The notes below the pieces were generated by a model, which was given only the letters and a program-made list of their open reading frames with translations, was not told the origin of the DNA and did not search any database. Below are positions 32,210 to 44,752 of a stretch of DNA of 64,000 bases, one piece after another. The stretch comes from Batillaria attramentaria (taxonomy: Eukaryota > Mollusca > Gastropoda > Batillariidae): the NCBI GenBank assembly GCA_018292915.2, contig JACVVK020000193.1:403001-467000 (forward strand), in the 5' to 3' direction. Each line of letters begins with the position of its first letter. The stretch's first letter is position 1. Position numbers and translations under genes: made by a program.

Positions 32210-32959
32210 ATGTGTGCTTCCAAGGACCTCTTTATCAGCATGTTTTGGATGGTGGTGACTGTGTTTTTGGCGACTTTGAAGTGTGTATCGGACAGTGGTG
32301 AGCAGAAACAACATGGCGGCCAACCGCTGCAAGCAGATGACAGACCCATTCGCCACATCCGAGAGGCGCTTGTGCGTCTCAAGGCTCACACGGACAGCAA
32401 AGGTATGGACAAAATCAACTTTCCTTGTGAAATGACTGCAAATGGGGTCCGAAAACGGAAGCGTGGTAAAAGAGGCGGTGTTAGACATCGGCTGAAGAAG
32501 AGAGGTTTTCGCCCGCCTCTTCCCTCCATTATTTTTGCGAACGTGAGATCTATGCGCCCAGGACCCCAGAACCATAAACTGGAAGAAATACAGGCAAATG
32601 TTCGATTCCTTACTGAGTTCAGAAATGCATGTGTGTTGTGTTTTTCGGAAACGTGGTTGAATGATGGAATTCCTGACCCTGCTCTCCATATTGACGGGTT
32701 CGGCGAGCCGTTCAGGTTGGACCGTGATTCGAAAGTGATGGGCAAATCTATTGGCGGTGGTGTGTGCATCTATGTGAATGAACAGTGGTGTTCTCGCAGT
32801 AATGTGAAAGTAAGACATCAAATATGCACACCGGATGCTGAACTAGTGAAGTGCTTTCTTTGTCTATCCGCCCCAAGTATTTGCCCCGTGAGTTTGGACA
32901 AGTGTTTATCACTGCAGTCTACGTGCCCCCCAACGCAAATGGGTCAAATGCACTTGCCA
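32210..32959 (+). pseudogene. L2 endonuclease domain, N-terminal part, frameshifted and interrupted
   Basis: After a basic stretch (KRKRGKRGGVRHRLKKRG) it has the endonuclease blocks IIFANVRSMRP and VLCFSETWLNDG, then GGGVCIYVNEQWC. Near 32850 the frame shifts; the next frame reads RPKYLPREFGQVFITAVYVP. The coding sequence is then cut by the insertion at 32960 and resumes at 34214 with GDFN and SDHNTI blocks. Confidence 0.75.
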
Positions 32960-34213
32960 CATGCAGCTATCCGCAGCACCCTATACCGGGCCCTCATTGG
33001 TTGAATCGTTCACTTCCTACTTCCGGCAGTGGGCAGACGACATTTTATGTATCTCGGTTCGCAAGGACATCGGACATACTGCTTGTTTGACGCGAAACAC
33101 TTACGCTTTCCAGAGGATGCGAATACCTACTAAGACTATATTGCTTGTGGCAAGCTGCAAAACTGGGTTAAATCCTAGATCAGCGGCGCAAATTCCCAGT
33201 GCCAAATGGACTGAAAATTTTCATGCCAAAAGTGTCCTCATGCATTCCGGAGCACGAATAAAACATGTTTGAGCGGGGGAAAAAAAAATTTTCCCCGACA
33301 TTTTTTAGATTTTTTCCCACATCTGCACCCACCTCCATTTGTTTTACACACATCTGCAGCCGTCTCCATCTGTTTCTGAACCTGCTTCCGTTCATCAATT
33401 ACTAATTCAAAGCCACTCACTCCTGCTTATGCTTCAGATCCTACTATCACGCCGAAATTGCATGTTTTTTGGAAATTCTTTGTCGCTTTCACACGGCGTT
33501 GAAGTGACAACAAATGGACGTGGGTGCAGATGTGGGGAAAAAATCTAAAAAATGTCACGGGGGGGGGGGTGGGGGGGGGGGGAACAACCATTAACATAGT
33601 GACCACTGAATTAATAATAAGAATAAGAATAAATGTTTGTATGGCACATTTCTTTAAATAAAACTCAATGCACACACACACACACACACACACATTTTAC
33701 AACAAAGGACAGAAATACACTGGTGAAACTGACTAGTTAGGCTAGTTATTTATGGCCTCAATTAAATCTGCCAGCCAGTTACAGAGCACTCAACACAACA
33801 GTGTCAAAAAATACTGTTTACAAAAGAAAACACACATTGAATGAATGCGAGTGTAGATGCTACAGGTGTAAGGTTTCAAGAAATGCTTGCACTGAAAAAA
33901 AAAAAAAACCCAAACCTAGCTGAAACATGACAAATTTTCGAATATGTGCTGGATCTACATGGTAATTTGACATACCGAGCTTAGAGAAACATATTGAACA
34001 CATACATGTACATCTATCAGTGGGCCGTGTGTACATGTACATGCGGTTTTAATGTCACAACACTGCCGGACTATCCCTGCATGACTGGCACTCGTAAACA
34101 TCCAATGTACAAGTAGCATCACACCTGTAGCAGACGACCGGAAGTACTGTCTGACCCACGTGATCTGAACAACCAATGAGGGCCCGGTATAGGGTGCTGC
34201 AGATAGCTGCATG
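32960..34213. mobile_element. Inverted-repeat element with 11-bp target duplication
   Basis: About 43-bp terminal inverted repeats starting CATGCAGCTATC (second copy differs at one position), continuing GCAGCACCCTATACCGGG and CCCTCATTGGTTG. It is flanked by TGCACTTGCCA at 32949-32959 and 34214-34224. An 11-bp duplication is in the MULE range (usually 9). No transposase frame is seen; a smaller inverted repeat sits inside. Insertion breaks the L2 endonuclease. Confidence 0.75.
33279..33565. repeat. Inner inverted repeat with purine/pyrimidine run ends
   Basis: 33297-33345 and 33507-33558 are inverted copies: GACATTTTTTAGATTTTTTC, CCACATCTGCACCCAC and CCATTTGTT. Outer side runs into G-runs. 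A small foldback element within 32960-34213. Confidence 0.6.
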
Positions 34214-36458
34214 TGCACTTGCCACCATATCGGAATGCGTGCACGCCATTGAACGGGCGGCCCCAGGAGCGCCGTTTTTCGTGCTGGGAGATTTCAACAG
34301 GAATAATCTACGGTCAGCGCTTCCAACATACCAACAGTACGTCGCTTGTGCCACACGCTTGGACGCGACCCTTGACTGTTGCTACGGAAATGTTAGGGAC
34401 GCATACACAGCAGCCAGGAAGCAGCCAATCGGAAGCTCGGACCATAACACGATTCAGCTTCTCCCTGTTTACAAACAGGAGCTGAAAACGCGTAAGCCTA
34501 AGGTGTGTATGGTAAAGCAGTGGACGCCCGACGCTGTCGCAAGACTTCAAGACTGCCTGGACTGTACGGATTGGGAAACTCTATGCAGTGACAACATGGA
34601 TGAAACTGTGATGGTTGTGTCAGAATATATCAAGTGGTGTGAGCAGAAGGAAATCCCAACAAAGAAGGTTAAAGTATTCCCCAATAGTAAGCCCTGGGTA
34701 ACCAAGGAACTTAAAGAAACTATCTGCAGGAAGAGAGAGGCTTATCTGAACAATGATATTGGGGCAGGTCGACAAATACAGAAAGAACTTAGACAACAAA
34801 TCAGGAAGGCGAAATCTGAATATAAAGATAAGATTGAACTGCTGTTTCGTGGTGGATATATGCACGACGCATGGCAAGGTCTGAAAAGCATGGCTGGTCA
34901 GAAGAAGATACAAGCTAGAGACACTGTTTTAGATGTTACTGAACAAGTTGAATTTGCTGAGAGACTAAATGATTTTTATTGTCGTTTTGACAAATATGAT
35001 TTTACAGAAGAACTAAATGCAACACTCAACTGTGTGAGAGAAACTCCATCGGCAGGCGATGATGCTGACACTGAATCAGAAATTTCTCCAGAGTGTGTAC
35101 AGAGTATTCTAAAAAAGATTAATGTAAGGAAAGCCTCAGGACCTGACGGTCTTGGTGGAAGGGTTTTGCGAGAGTGCTGTAACCAGCTGGCACCTGTCTT
35201 TGCCAGAATATTTAATATGTCTGTCAAGCTCAACAAAATTCCAACACTGTGGAAACAATCAATAATCTGTCCTGTCCCCAAAAAATCTAATCCAGCTGAA
35301 TTAAATGATTATCGACCAGTGGCGCTTACTCCCATTATCATGAAATGTTTTGAGAAGATTATGCTCCAGCGCCTGCTGAATCAAACTCAGCACAAACTTG
35401 ACCCCCTTCAGTTTGCATACAAGAGAAATAGAGGGGTTGAAGATGCCACCATGACACTTTTACATGACACATACACTCACCTAGAGCAACCCAGATCTCA
35501 TGTGAGAATATTATACATTGATTTTTCATCGGCCTTTAATACAATACAGCCATTCCTGATGGCAAAAAAACTGGTTGACATGCAGGTTAGACCAAATCTT
35601 CTTCTCTGGCTTATCGATTTTCTGGTTAACAGAACACAGCTTGTGAAATTCCAAAATTCTACTTCTAGTTCCAAAACTACACACACCGGGGCCCCTCAGG
35701 GAACGGTCCTCTCGCCGGTTCTTTTCACAATCTATACGGATGATTTCCGGAGCAGTAGCCCTCTTAGTAAACTATACAAATACTCAGATGATTCAGCACT
35801 GACAGACTTTTCACAGTCAGACACTCACTTTGAACAGCAGGTGTCTGAACTATGTATATGGTGCAGGAATAATTATCTGGAACTGAATGTGAAGAAAACA
35901 AAAGAAATGGTGATTTGCTCTGGAAGGGAGGATGTGAGTGTGAATGACTTGGTGATTGGAAGCGAGACTGTGGAGCGTGTGAGTGAATATAAATACCTGG
36001 GAACCATCATTGATGAGAAATTGAATTTTGAGTCAAACACTACAGCTATTGTTAAGAAATGTAACCAACGACTGTTTTGTATGTACAGACTACGCTCTTT
36101 TCAAGTTAGCTCTGAAACTCTGCAGATCTTTTATCGCAGTTTTATTGAATCTATTCTGACTTTCTCTTTTCTGTGCTGGTTTGGCACTCTGACTGTAAAA
36201 AACAAAAGTAAGCTGAACTGCATTGTCAATAGAGGCAGCAAGGTTGTGGGTGAAAGGCAAGCAAGTCTGAGTGTGTTGTATGAGAAAAGAATGGTGAGAA
36301 AAGGTTTTAGTATTATGAATGATTCTGGCCACATTTTATCTCAGTATTATCAGAAATTACCATCAGGCAGACGGCTTAGAGCCTTTACTGCCAAGAAACT
36401 CAAAACAATGAATAGCTTTGTACCAATGTCTATTAGGCTAATGAATAAGCAGATGTAG
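34214..36458 (+). CDS. L2-type LINE ORF2, endonuclease C-part and reverse transcriptase
   Basis: L2 sequence resumes after the inserted element; the first residues of the open frame at 34176 belong to that element. FFVLGDFNRN and IGSSDHNTIQ are the C-terminal endonuclease blocks. The RT follows: VRKASGPDGLGGRVL, NDYRPVALTPI, ILYIDFSSAFNTI (motif A Asp), GAPQGTVLSPVLFTIYTDD, KYSDDSAL (motif C, a YSDD in place of the common YADD), KYLGTIID. The C-terminus (FYRSFIESILTFSFLCWFG, LPSGRRLRAF, PMSIRLMN) is typical for L2 relatives. Open to 36458. With its N-terminal half frameshifted and interrupted the copy is not functional as a whole. Confidence 0.85.
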
Positions 36459-36789
36459 GGTTGTGTGGTAGGCTTGTTGATGCTGATGTGATATTTCTTA
36501 AATTCTAATTAGACGTGTTGTTTCTTGCTGGGTGTCAGTTGGCGTTGACTGTGATAGAGTTATGTGCACCTCTGCTGTTGTGCTGCTGATGGGAAATGAT
36601 GTGGGTGTAGTGTTGTAATTTATTCATTGTGATAGATTTTTAGGTACGAGTGTACGAACATGTAAATAGGTGGAATGAGTGTGCATGGCCGTTTGAGTGA
36701 GTGTTTGGCATGTTTTAATGAGAGACCACAAAACAATGTTCCTCTTTTGGAAATTTAATAAATGTCTTATGTCTTATGTCTTATGCTGG

Positions 36790-38060
36790 AACTTAACTTG
36801 ACAAACACTCATGGAACAGCTTTCACTCAAACACACACAGGAATGATGTATACAAACTGCTATAATCAAAAAGGGGCTCACAGCATAGGAAATAGTGAAT
36901 ACATATCATTTTTCAGTACAGCAAAGGAAAAAAATGTAACCTTTGACTGAACATAACGTGAAACCCACTGTCTGTGTATAAAGTTGTGTTCAAACACAAA
37001 CAGCTCCTGCACATTTTCTATTGGTGTGATCCTGGGAAAAAAAAAAACACAGTCATGAATAAAAACACATAATTTCGCTGTCCTCTATTTCTGGCCATTA
37101 AAAAAATGAAGGAATGCCCAAGTTCTTGTTTGTACATAACATAACAACTGCATGAATCTGGGTACGGTGTGTAAAGTTAACTTCAATAAACAAACAGATG
37201 AACACACAAAAATGTGTTTGAATGGAAATTTTCAAGACTCCAGGGAGAAAAATTATTCCAAAGATGTTTAGCAGGATATTCTATTTTTGTTTGGTGCTAG
37301 ACTTGTCGTCATATGAGTTTGAACATAATGCTGACGACCTTCGTTTGTGAGTAAAGTTGTGTTCAAACCAGAGACATCTGAAATTTTACATAAGAAAGCT
37401 TTACTCCCCGCAAGGGATCTTTTTCCGAGTAGCTTTCCACCTAAAAATACCTAAGGCATTCATTGTTTGTTGCTGAATACACAACTTTTGTAACAGAGTC
37501 ATGAACATAACGTTTACAACCTAAACCACAAATGTCTACACGGCTGTATCGATTAGAATCACGACAAGGATTAACATCCACGTGTTGGTGATACCAATCA
37601 CCACACTAACATCGAGTTTACCATTGCCGCTGTTGTCAGCAGTATTCCAAAATGCACAAGAACACAGACTCTTTGTGTTTATTCACTTTTTGCTGCTGAG
37701 TTGACTAGATTTGTCTGAACATAACACTTAACACTTAAAACTTACCCTCGGGATTATCAGCTGCCTCCTCCAGTGACGGTAATCAAAGTCATCGGCTCAA
37801 AGAAATCATGCTTCCAGCTTGTGTTTGAAACGGCCGCTGGTTGAATTTATCTCATACCCGAGTGTAGCGATCGATTTTTTCTCGCATGAACATAACAGGA
37901 AAATTAACACACCGTCGGGTCTTCGAAATCAACACGAAGTTTCTTTTCAACAACACGAGATATATCGATGTTCTTCCATGAAAAATAAAGAGTGAAAAAA
38001 CGATGTTGAGATTATGCAAGTTAGGTATTTCGCAGGACAAAAGTACGCTCGACCTCGGTG
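36790..38060. repeat. GAACATAAC array, right part
   Basis: TGAACATAACGTGAAACCCA (36950), GTACATAACATAACAACTG (37133), GAACATAATGCTGACG (37321), ATGAACATAACGTTTACAAC (37500), TGAACATAACACTTAAC (37716) and ATGAACATAACAGG (37887) recur about every 180 bp, with AAAGTTGTGTTCAAAC between some of them. No gene. Confidence 0.5.
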
Positions 38061-38498
38061 GTCGATGTTGATCATCGGAAGTTTACGACGACGTTATGTC
38101 CAAACGTGCCTACATTTTCAGTCATTTTTCTAAAAAACGGAAAATATTTGACACCTGCCAGTATGCCGACTGAAATAAAGGCAGTTTTGAGCATTTGGAG
38201 ACAGCAAATGGGTTCACTGACCGTTCTCCATGTTTCTCAAAATAACACTTCAGCGATCGCAAGTACTTTCTGTCACGTTTTTCTTCCACTGCAATCACCG
38301 ATTTTTCGCCAAAAACCCAGAGTTTTAAACGCAAGAAGTAAATGTACCACATCCAACTCTCACTGTTTGAAACTCTGATTTATACTGAACAAGTGAGCCA
38401 AAGTAGACAACTGTGCATGCTTTTTAAACAAATTTATAGCATCATTCATGTGAATGGGTAGCCATTTTGAGCAGTCGATATATATATATATATATATA
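38061..38498. other. No recognised gene
   Basis: A 321-nt frame at 38058-38378 lacks motifs. ACAAGTGAGCCAAAG at 38387 resembles the HINE 3' subterminal repeat but has no other HINE sequence beside it. An (AT)n run ends at 38498. Confidence 0.3.
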
Positions 38499-39160
38499 GG
38501 GGAAGTAAGTAAAGCTGAGAGCGCTCCCTAGATCTAGGAGGTGTGTGCTTTGTATGCCATTGGACAAGTCCGCCTTGCCCTATATTGGCTACAAGCCACA
38601 ATGGGAGGGGGGGGGGGGACCTACCATCCTACCGCTGAAACGTCTAACAGATCTAAGGGTATCTCACCATTCATAGTGCCCCCATTCCCCTCCCACCGGG
38701 AGGAAAATGGTCGGTACGACCAAGGCCATATGAATTGGTGATTTTAGCCGCTCACGACCATGGTTTCGGGTCAATGGGACCCTCATCAGGTGAGCATGCG
38801 GCGATACCCACGAGGGCTGCAGCGTCCAACCAGCACTAAAAGGCTGCCCCAGAATAATCTGGTGCGTCTCCAGTACTAGCAGACGTCGCTACCCTAAAGC
38901 TCTGCAAGAGGTTTCAGCGGAAAAAAGACTAAATAATTTAGAAGGAGCAACTGCCTAGGTGTAATGTCATGTAATTACATTTAATATAGAATAGGAACAA
39001 AGGCGTTACTAAAGCCGAAAACATGCGCTCAATCAGGTCAATTTGAAAGTAGGGGAAGTAAGTAAAGCTGAGAGCGCTCCCTAGATCTAGGAGGTGTGTG
39101 CTTTGTATGCCATTGGACAAGTCCGCCTTGCCCTATATTGGCTATATATGCAGCCCTCGA
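38499..39160. repeat. Direct repeat pair of about 95 bp
   Basis: GGGGAAGTAAGTAAAGCTGA, GAGCGCTCCCTAGATCTAGG and GCCATTGGACAAGTCCGCCT with CCCTATATTGGCTA occur at 38499-38595 and 39052-39148, both followed or preceded by (AT)n. The 455 bp between them hold no gene. Confidence 0.7.
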
Positions 39161-39275
39161 GGGTATATATATATATATATATATTGTATTTTTTTTCCCT
39201 TAGAGTCACAAGACATCATCGCATCTATCCAAATAAAAAAGCGGTAATATTGAAAAAAAAAAAAAAAAATGGTTT

Positions 39276-39330
<55 letters not shown>

Positions 39331-39459
39331 TAAATAGAGACCAGTCAAGTGAATTATGTACACTATATATATATATTTTTTTTTCTCTCCCCTTAGAGTC
39401 ACAGACATCATCGCATCTATCCAAGTAAAGCGGTAATATTGAGAAAAAAAAAATGGTTT

Positions 39460-39493
<34 letters not shown>

Positions 39494-39495
39494 TA
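39161..39495. repeat. Two copies of an AT/CA-microsatellite repeat block
   Basis: CTTAGAGTCAC-AGACATCATC, GCATCTATCCAA and GCGGTAATATTGA with an A-run, TGGTTTG and (CA)n occur at 39198-39326 and 39394-39490, separated by CGGATAAATAGAGACCAGTC and an (AT)n run. Related to 30691-30806. Confidence 0.7.
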
Positions 39496-39559
39496 TGATT
39501 AATGAAATGGTAAATTGGGAAATTACTCAAAACTAAAGAAGATAATTAAAAAAAGGAAA

Positions 39560-41092
39560 TTAAAAATGGAAACGAAACCCAAGATCAATGCAGAAGTCAA
39601 TGAATCTTTAAAGCATGCAAAATCAGGAAAGGCAGCTGGACCAGACGGTCAGAAGTTCTGAAAATTGCTGATTCAGTTATCGTCCCCTTTAGGCTCGGAA
39701 AAAGGCGAAACGTAGAGCAATTTTGATCCTTTATTTTTTTATTACAGATTTCAGTAGGATACAGGCCCCTAATGCTGTGGTGATCTCCGTGAATGTTTTT
39801 TCCGTCCGCGTCACCGTTAAAAACGACCGTTCATCTTGTCATTTTCACTATATGAGCCCTATAAATGGGCTTTTAAGGGTGTGCACAAAGTATGTGTGTT
39901 TGGGTTTACAGCAATGCGCAGAACTCCGCTCTAAATACGGTTACTGCTAGACAAGATATGCATTGTTGACATACTGAAATTTTACCCCAATCAGAATGAT
40001 GCTTCCTGGATAATTACGGCCATTAGTTTGGCCGTTGATTCAAAGGACCCTGTGAAGCGGCGTATTCGATGCTTGTGCACTCATCAGGTCACTGCAGGTG
40101 ACATGTATCGCGGAAAACATTCACGGACATTGAACAGTTTAGTCAGAAAATGCTTCTTTGGTGTTGTGAAGTTCCCTTGTCACCGCTTATGCAGGTAAGT
40201 ATAGAATATGATATCCAAGGGAGCTCTTTTTTCAGTAGGGAGATCTTGGGGGGGGGGGGGGGGGGGGGGTCCGGCATTGTCCGACTAGATCGAGGAACAT
40301 GGTGTGATCTCAGAAAGTCCAGCTGGTTTTAACAAGTCTTACACACCAGTAGGCCGCATCTTTGCTCTTGTTCAAAAATATCTATTACAAAATAGAAAAG
40401 TGTGTAGCATTCGATACACTGAAGAAAAATATACTCTGGAATAATTATTCTGTTGAAGGCTGGTGTAAGGGGTAAAATGCGTTCAGCATTGAAGGCAATG
40501 TACAACTGTGTAAGAGACATGAACTGTGCAGACTATTTTGAGTGTTATCAAGGGCTTAAGCAGGGTTGTTTAGCCGACATTATTCTCATTTCTAATTCAT
40601 GGTTTGACATTTTAAGAACGGTAAACATGGTTTCAATGGAGCTTCGGCCAGGTGCAGCTGATCTGCAAGATTTGGCCTCACTGTGAATATAGGTAAAACA
40701 AAAGTCATTGTTTTTAGAAATGGCGGTTTTCTACCAAAACACGAGAAATAGTACAATGGACCACAGCGGGTAGATGTTTAAAACTAGTATAAATACCTAG
40801 ATGTGAACTTTACAGGTATCAGACACAGAACACTGATCTAAGCAAATGTCCATTTTGTAGGAACATCCTAGATGATGAAATGCTTTTACTTTTTGACTGC
40901 CCGCTGTACGACGAACTGCGTGTCCAGTATACTGCCCACAATAAGTGGGGGATATCAACAAGCTTAGCATATATGGAACATTCGGCATTAGTCCGTCTAT
41001 TTCATTCCATACATGAACATTTCAACGACTATGTCAGAATCAACAGTTCCGGTCCATGCAGTCACCTGACTGCAGTCTTACTTGGAAAATAA
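39560..41092 (+). pseudogene. Decayed LINE reverse transcriptase fragments
   Basis: 39580-39665 reads as KHAKSGKAAGPDG, an RT entry motif. After an inserted arm repeat, 40450-40690 gives GVRGKMRSALKAMYNCVRD and YFECYQGLKQGCL, the block before the catalytic Asp-Asp motif, which is lost. 40835-41092 gives CPFCRNILDDEMLLLFDCPL, a Cys-rich C-terminal zinc block. Several frameshifts; clade not assigned. Confidence 0.5.
39712..40252 (+). repeat. Solo arm of the 12.27-15.71-kb inverted-arm element
   Basis: About 90 percent identical to 12280-12810 in direct orientation (GGCCCCTAATGCTGTGGTGA, CCGTTAAAAACGACCGTT, TTCAAAGGACCCTGT, CATGTATCGCGGAAAACATT). It ends in a G18-type run at 40251-40269 and has no inverted partner nearby. 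Confidence 0.75.
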
Positions 41093-42639
41093 GAGGGGTG
41101 AGCAGTTCATTTTCACATGTTTAAGGTCCCTTAGTATCGTGTAGGTCCCCCATTTATTGCCAGACATACATACAGAGGTCGCCTACAAGGCAATTATGTC
41201 AGACATGTTGATTGTATTGGACAAAAGCATCCAAGCGTGAGTTGGCTATACGGCTTCTAATAGACAAAGATGGTTTTCTTAGGCCTAACGTTTCCACACC
41301 TGTACTACACGCCGATCGACAAAGTCGTAAATACATAGCAACCAGTCAGTGCTGTCTAGTTGGGCAGGACCGCTATTGCGCGGTGACTACTTGTCATTCA
41401 ACCAGTCTCTCAAAACAGTGTAACAGAAATACCCAAAGCCAAGAGACGCAGCCTACAGAATACTGTGCTGACAATCATTCAAACGTGTTCCAAGTCGTTT
41501 TTTTTTGTTGTTAAATTCTCTCAAATGTTCTTTCCCTTGACTACTTTAGTTAAAACTACCTAATTTGCGACCAAAAATACCGACTTTGTGCGGGAATCAG
41601 GAATAGGGTATAATATACGATGCAGGCTAAGGTATAATCAAAGTAAGCCACAATGCAGCCTCAGGTATAAATACACCAATACCGGCAAGCCATCCATAAT
41701 ACTACGCGTATATAATAAGCATTTTGATACTTCATTTCTGTTTGTTTTAAATGATAATAAACCATTGGCAAGTGGCATAATAATTGATTTAAGTAGCAGA
41801 AGAATCTGTTTATGATTTAGACCAGCTGTTTGTTAATATCATGTAAGACGTTAAGGGCTGTAACTCTGGTGCATCCCTATGGATTCTTGGGAACATTTTT
41901 GAAATACAATCAGGACATCCTAGGAAGACATTTGGCACCATCGTAGTAGGTCGCGCAATAGCGGCCCCACGCAATAGCGGGCCGACCCCCTAGTGGGTCT
42001 CCAGTCGGCAACCAGATGAATCGGCCTCGCGATCGAAGTTTGTAGACTAAAATCTCGCACGCGGTACACTTCCTCATACGTAGAACAACATTATTATACA
42101 CCAGTCAAATTTAAAGTTACCACAATGGTTTCAGATGCCATACTGTCTCCCAAATGAATGACTGCGGTGCACAAAATAAGCGCATTTGATGGAATGTTTT
42201 CGACAGCGTTTCTGTATGACTGGCGAATGTATTGAGGCTTCAAGAAAAGTCTTTTTTTCATTTTCAATTTTTACCCTAAAAGCTATTGGCGCCAGTGAGT
42301 GGAGAAAAAGCCTTCAGTGTAGACGATAAAATAAACACGAAAGGTCTATTGTTCTTTGCTGCGGATGCATCTTCAAATGAAGACACATAAAATTTTCATG
42401 CCTAACTGGTATGCATTCTGATATTTGCTTCAATGCTGACTTCAACCGTGATTATTTTCCAGCAACGACGTTGGAGTAGGCTGATGTGTCGCTGTCTTTG
42501 GTGGCGTCATACACGTGACCTGCGGGGAATGATAACAGAGCATCAAACTGTTTGTAAGTATGTATGTATTGTTTTATAATAATAGTAATAATAACAATTT
42601 TATTGGTAAGGTGCATAGGGGGCGTCTCCACGGCCCTCC
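41093..42639. other. No recognised gene or repeat
   Basis: Short frames (41212-41514, 41588-41815) without motifs. Confidence 0.35.
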
Positions 42640-42830
42640 GTGTCAATAGTCTTACGGTCGACAGTCATACGTGTCCAGAGTCCTAGGGTTTTACGAATTT
42701 TGTATCGATAGTCCGATTTTGTGTTAAATAGTCCTACGTTCATTTGTCCTACCTGCGAAAGTCCTACACTCACACAAAGTCGCGCCAGTCCTACGTATCA
42801 TTAGTCCGACGTGTCGATAGTCCTACGCTT
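42640..42830. repeat. Degenerate AGTCCTACGTGTCAAT minisatellite
   Basis: About twelve units such as AGTCCTACGTATCATT and AGTCCGACGTGTCGAT. Same family as 25810-25935. Confidence 0.65.
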
Positions 42831-44321
42831 TTGAGGTTTCCTTCCAAATCCGACTGATCGCGACACACACACACACGCACGTACGCACGCACGCACGAGC
42901 AGAGGGAAACAAAAGACTAAATACATTCTTTATAATTATTTTGTCGAAGATTTGCCATGTGATTCTGTAAAATAAGAAATGCCATTCTGAGAACCATGTT
43001 ATAGTGTATTCAAACTTGAAACAACCCCATTACAAACCAGAGGAACTCCTGTTGAGAGAGAGAGAGAGAGGTGGATGTGGGTAAGTGGGTGGGTGTGACT
43101 GCGATGGGGGAATAGAGAGCTGTTGGAAATGGCTAGGTAAAAATTAATAAACTCACAGGCAAAAGAAACGCAGTAGCACAACTGAGACTTCCATGTGGTA
43201 AATTCTTGAAAATAATTTCATGGTTTTTTTCCACAAAAATGAAAATGAAACAAATTCAGCCTATACGAAATTCGTCTTTTAGAGTTCCGAAAAACAATAT
43301 ACGTGGGTCAGTGGCTTTCAACCCTTTTGGTTCAGGTCGTGCTGAACGTCAGTACCGTGTTGATCCTCCACGGGCAGCAAGCACCACCCTGCAACTCCGG
43401 TACATGGAGCGCACCAGATTGTTGGTTTGCTGCTGGGGAACCTGGGCCCACACTTGCGCACTGGCTTCACGCAGCTCAGCTGTCGTACGAGGCCTGGGAA
43501 CGAGAGCATTGGGCTTTCTCTGAAGGGCATCCCATAAATGCTCTATTGGGTTAAGATCCGGGGACAGAGCAGGATGGGGCAAGAGACTGATGTTGTGATG
43601 CAGGAAGTCCTGGGTAACACGTGCAGTGTGGGGGCGGACATTATCCTGCTGGAACAGGAAGTTATGGTGCCTATGGAAAAATGGCACCACATGGGGCTGG
43701 AGGACTTCGGCGATATAGCATTGACGCCATTCCCACGACCTTGACCCACATTCTGGAAGAACACTGGGCCAACTCGCTGATTCAGGCCGATTGCGCCCTA
43801 AACCATGACGCTTACACCTCCCCATCTGTTGTGTTGCATGATGTTGTCCTCAGAAAACCGCTCTTTGCGCCTTCTCCAGATTTTTATACGGCCATCCAAG
43901 TGATCCCCACAAAAACGCTTCTCGTCTGAGAATAGGACCCTCCTCCACTCCCTAAGACGCCAGTTAACGTGCTGCTGGGCCCATGCCAGACGGTGACGGC
44001 GATGCTGAACTGGGAGGGCAGGACGTCTTGGTTCCACGACACTTCAGCGCCACCATTTCAGCGCCAACATTTCAGCGCCACCAATTCAGCGCGACGAGTT
44101 TTCAGCGCCGTACATTTCAGCGCCGTACATTTCAGCGCCAAACGATTAGAGAGAGAGAGAGAGAGAGAGAGAACTAGCTAAACACATAAACTAGCTAATC
44201 ACATTTTTTAACAAGTTAAACTTTAATGACAAATTATCTAAAACCCATGGTGTCCATTAAAATCACTAAAATCCAAATGGGTCGTTTGGTGTCTCTCCAT
44301 TGTAAAACATGCCTACTTGGC

Positions 44322-44606
44322 CTAAAACATGAACGCAAATGCAAGTTCCTCCATCGTGTCCATGAGAGAACGATCTCCTGCATTGTACTGCAGGATTATG
44401 GTTTTCACACGCTTTTTTAAGTCTTTGTACTTTCGCCGCTTCGGGGCAGGAGCCTGACCTCCAATAAGACGCGTAACGTCAGCTTGAACCATCGCTTGCT
44501 CTTTTTTGAGGACTGCAATGAGCTTCCACAAATCTGGTGAGTACGCTCCTACGTGGTTCTGGAAAGCGTTGTGAAATCCTTCCCCACTGTTGTTGAATGA
44601 TCAGTC
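44322..44606 (-). pseudogene. MULE transposase C-terminal remnant
   Basis: Minus strand reads FNNSGEGFHNAFQNHV (the NN-x2-EG-x-HN signature), PDLWKLIAVLKKEQAMVQAD, APAPKRRKYKDLKKRV, then stops at 44322. This order (NNxxEGxHN, W-x-L-x(5)-KKEQ, Lys/Arg-Tyr patch) is what I know of the C-terminal ends of animal MULE transposases. A stop lies just upstream of FNN, and no DDE domain remains, so the element is a deletion derivative. Confidence 0.65.
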
Positions 44607-44752
44607 ACGATTTGTAACTCACAACGGGGTAAATGAATGATCACTCACATCACGATTTGTAACTCACAACGGGGTATATGAATGATATCACTCACATCAC
44701 GATTTGTAACTCACAACGGGGTATATGAATGATATCACTCACATCACTTAAA
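44596..44752. repeat. Three tandem units of about 53 bp
   Basis: CACGATTTGTAACTCACAAC with GGGGTATATGAATGAT and CACTCACATCA repeated three times. Confidence 0.8.

Larger units (their letters stand above)
32090..36785 (+). mobile_element. L2-type (CR1 group) LINE, copy 1
   Basis: A LINE with apurinic-type endonuclease and reverse transcriptase, ending in a heptamer tail (ATGTCTT)n at 36759-36785. Its 5' limit near GTTGTAGGGGGCGC is tentative. It inserted in the GAACATAAC array and is interrupted at 32960-34213 by an inverted-repeat element. Confidence 0.75.

Noticed and set aside
38387..38400. HINE 3' end at ACAAGTGAGCCAAAG
   Set aside because: Only the subterminal word is present, without hairpin, CTAG end or core.
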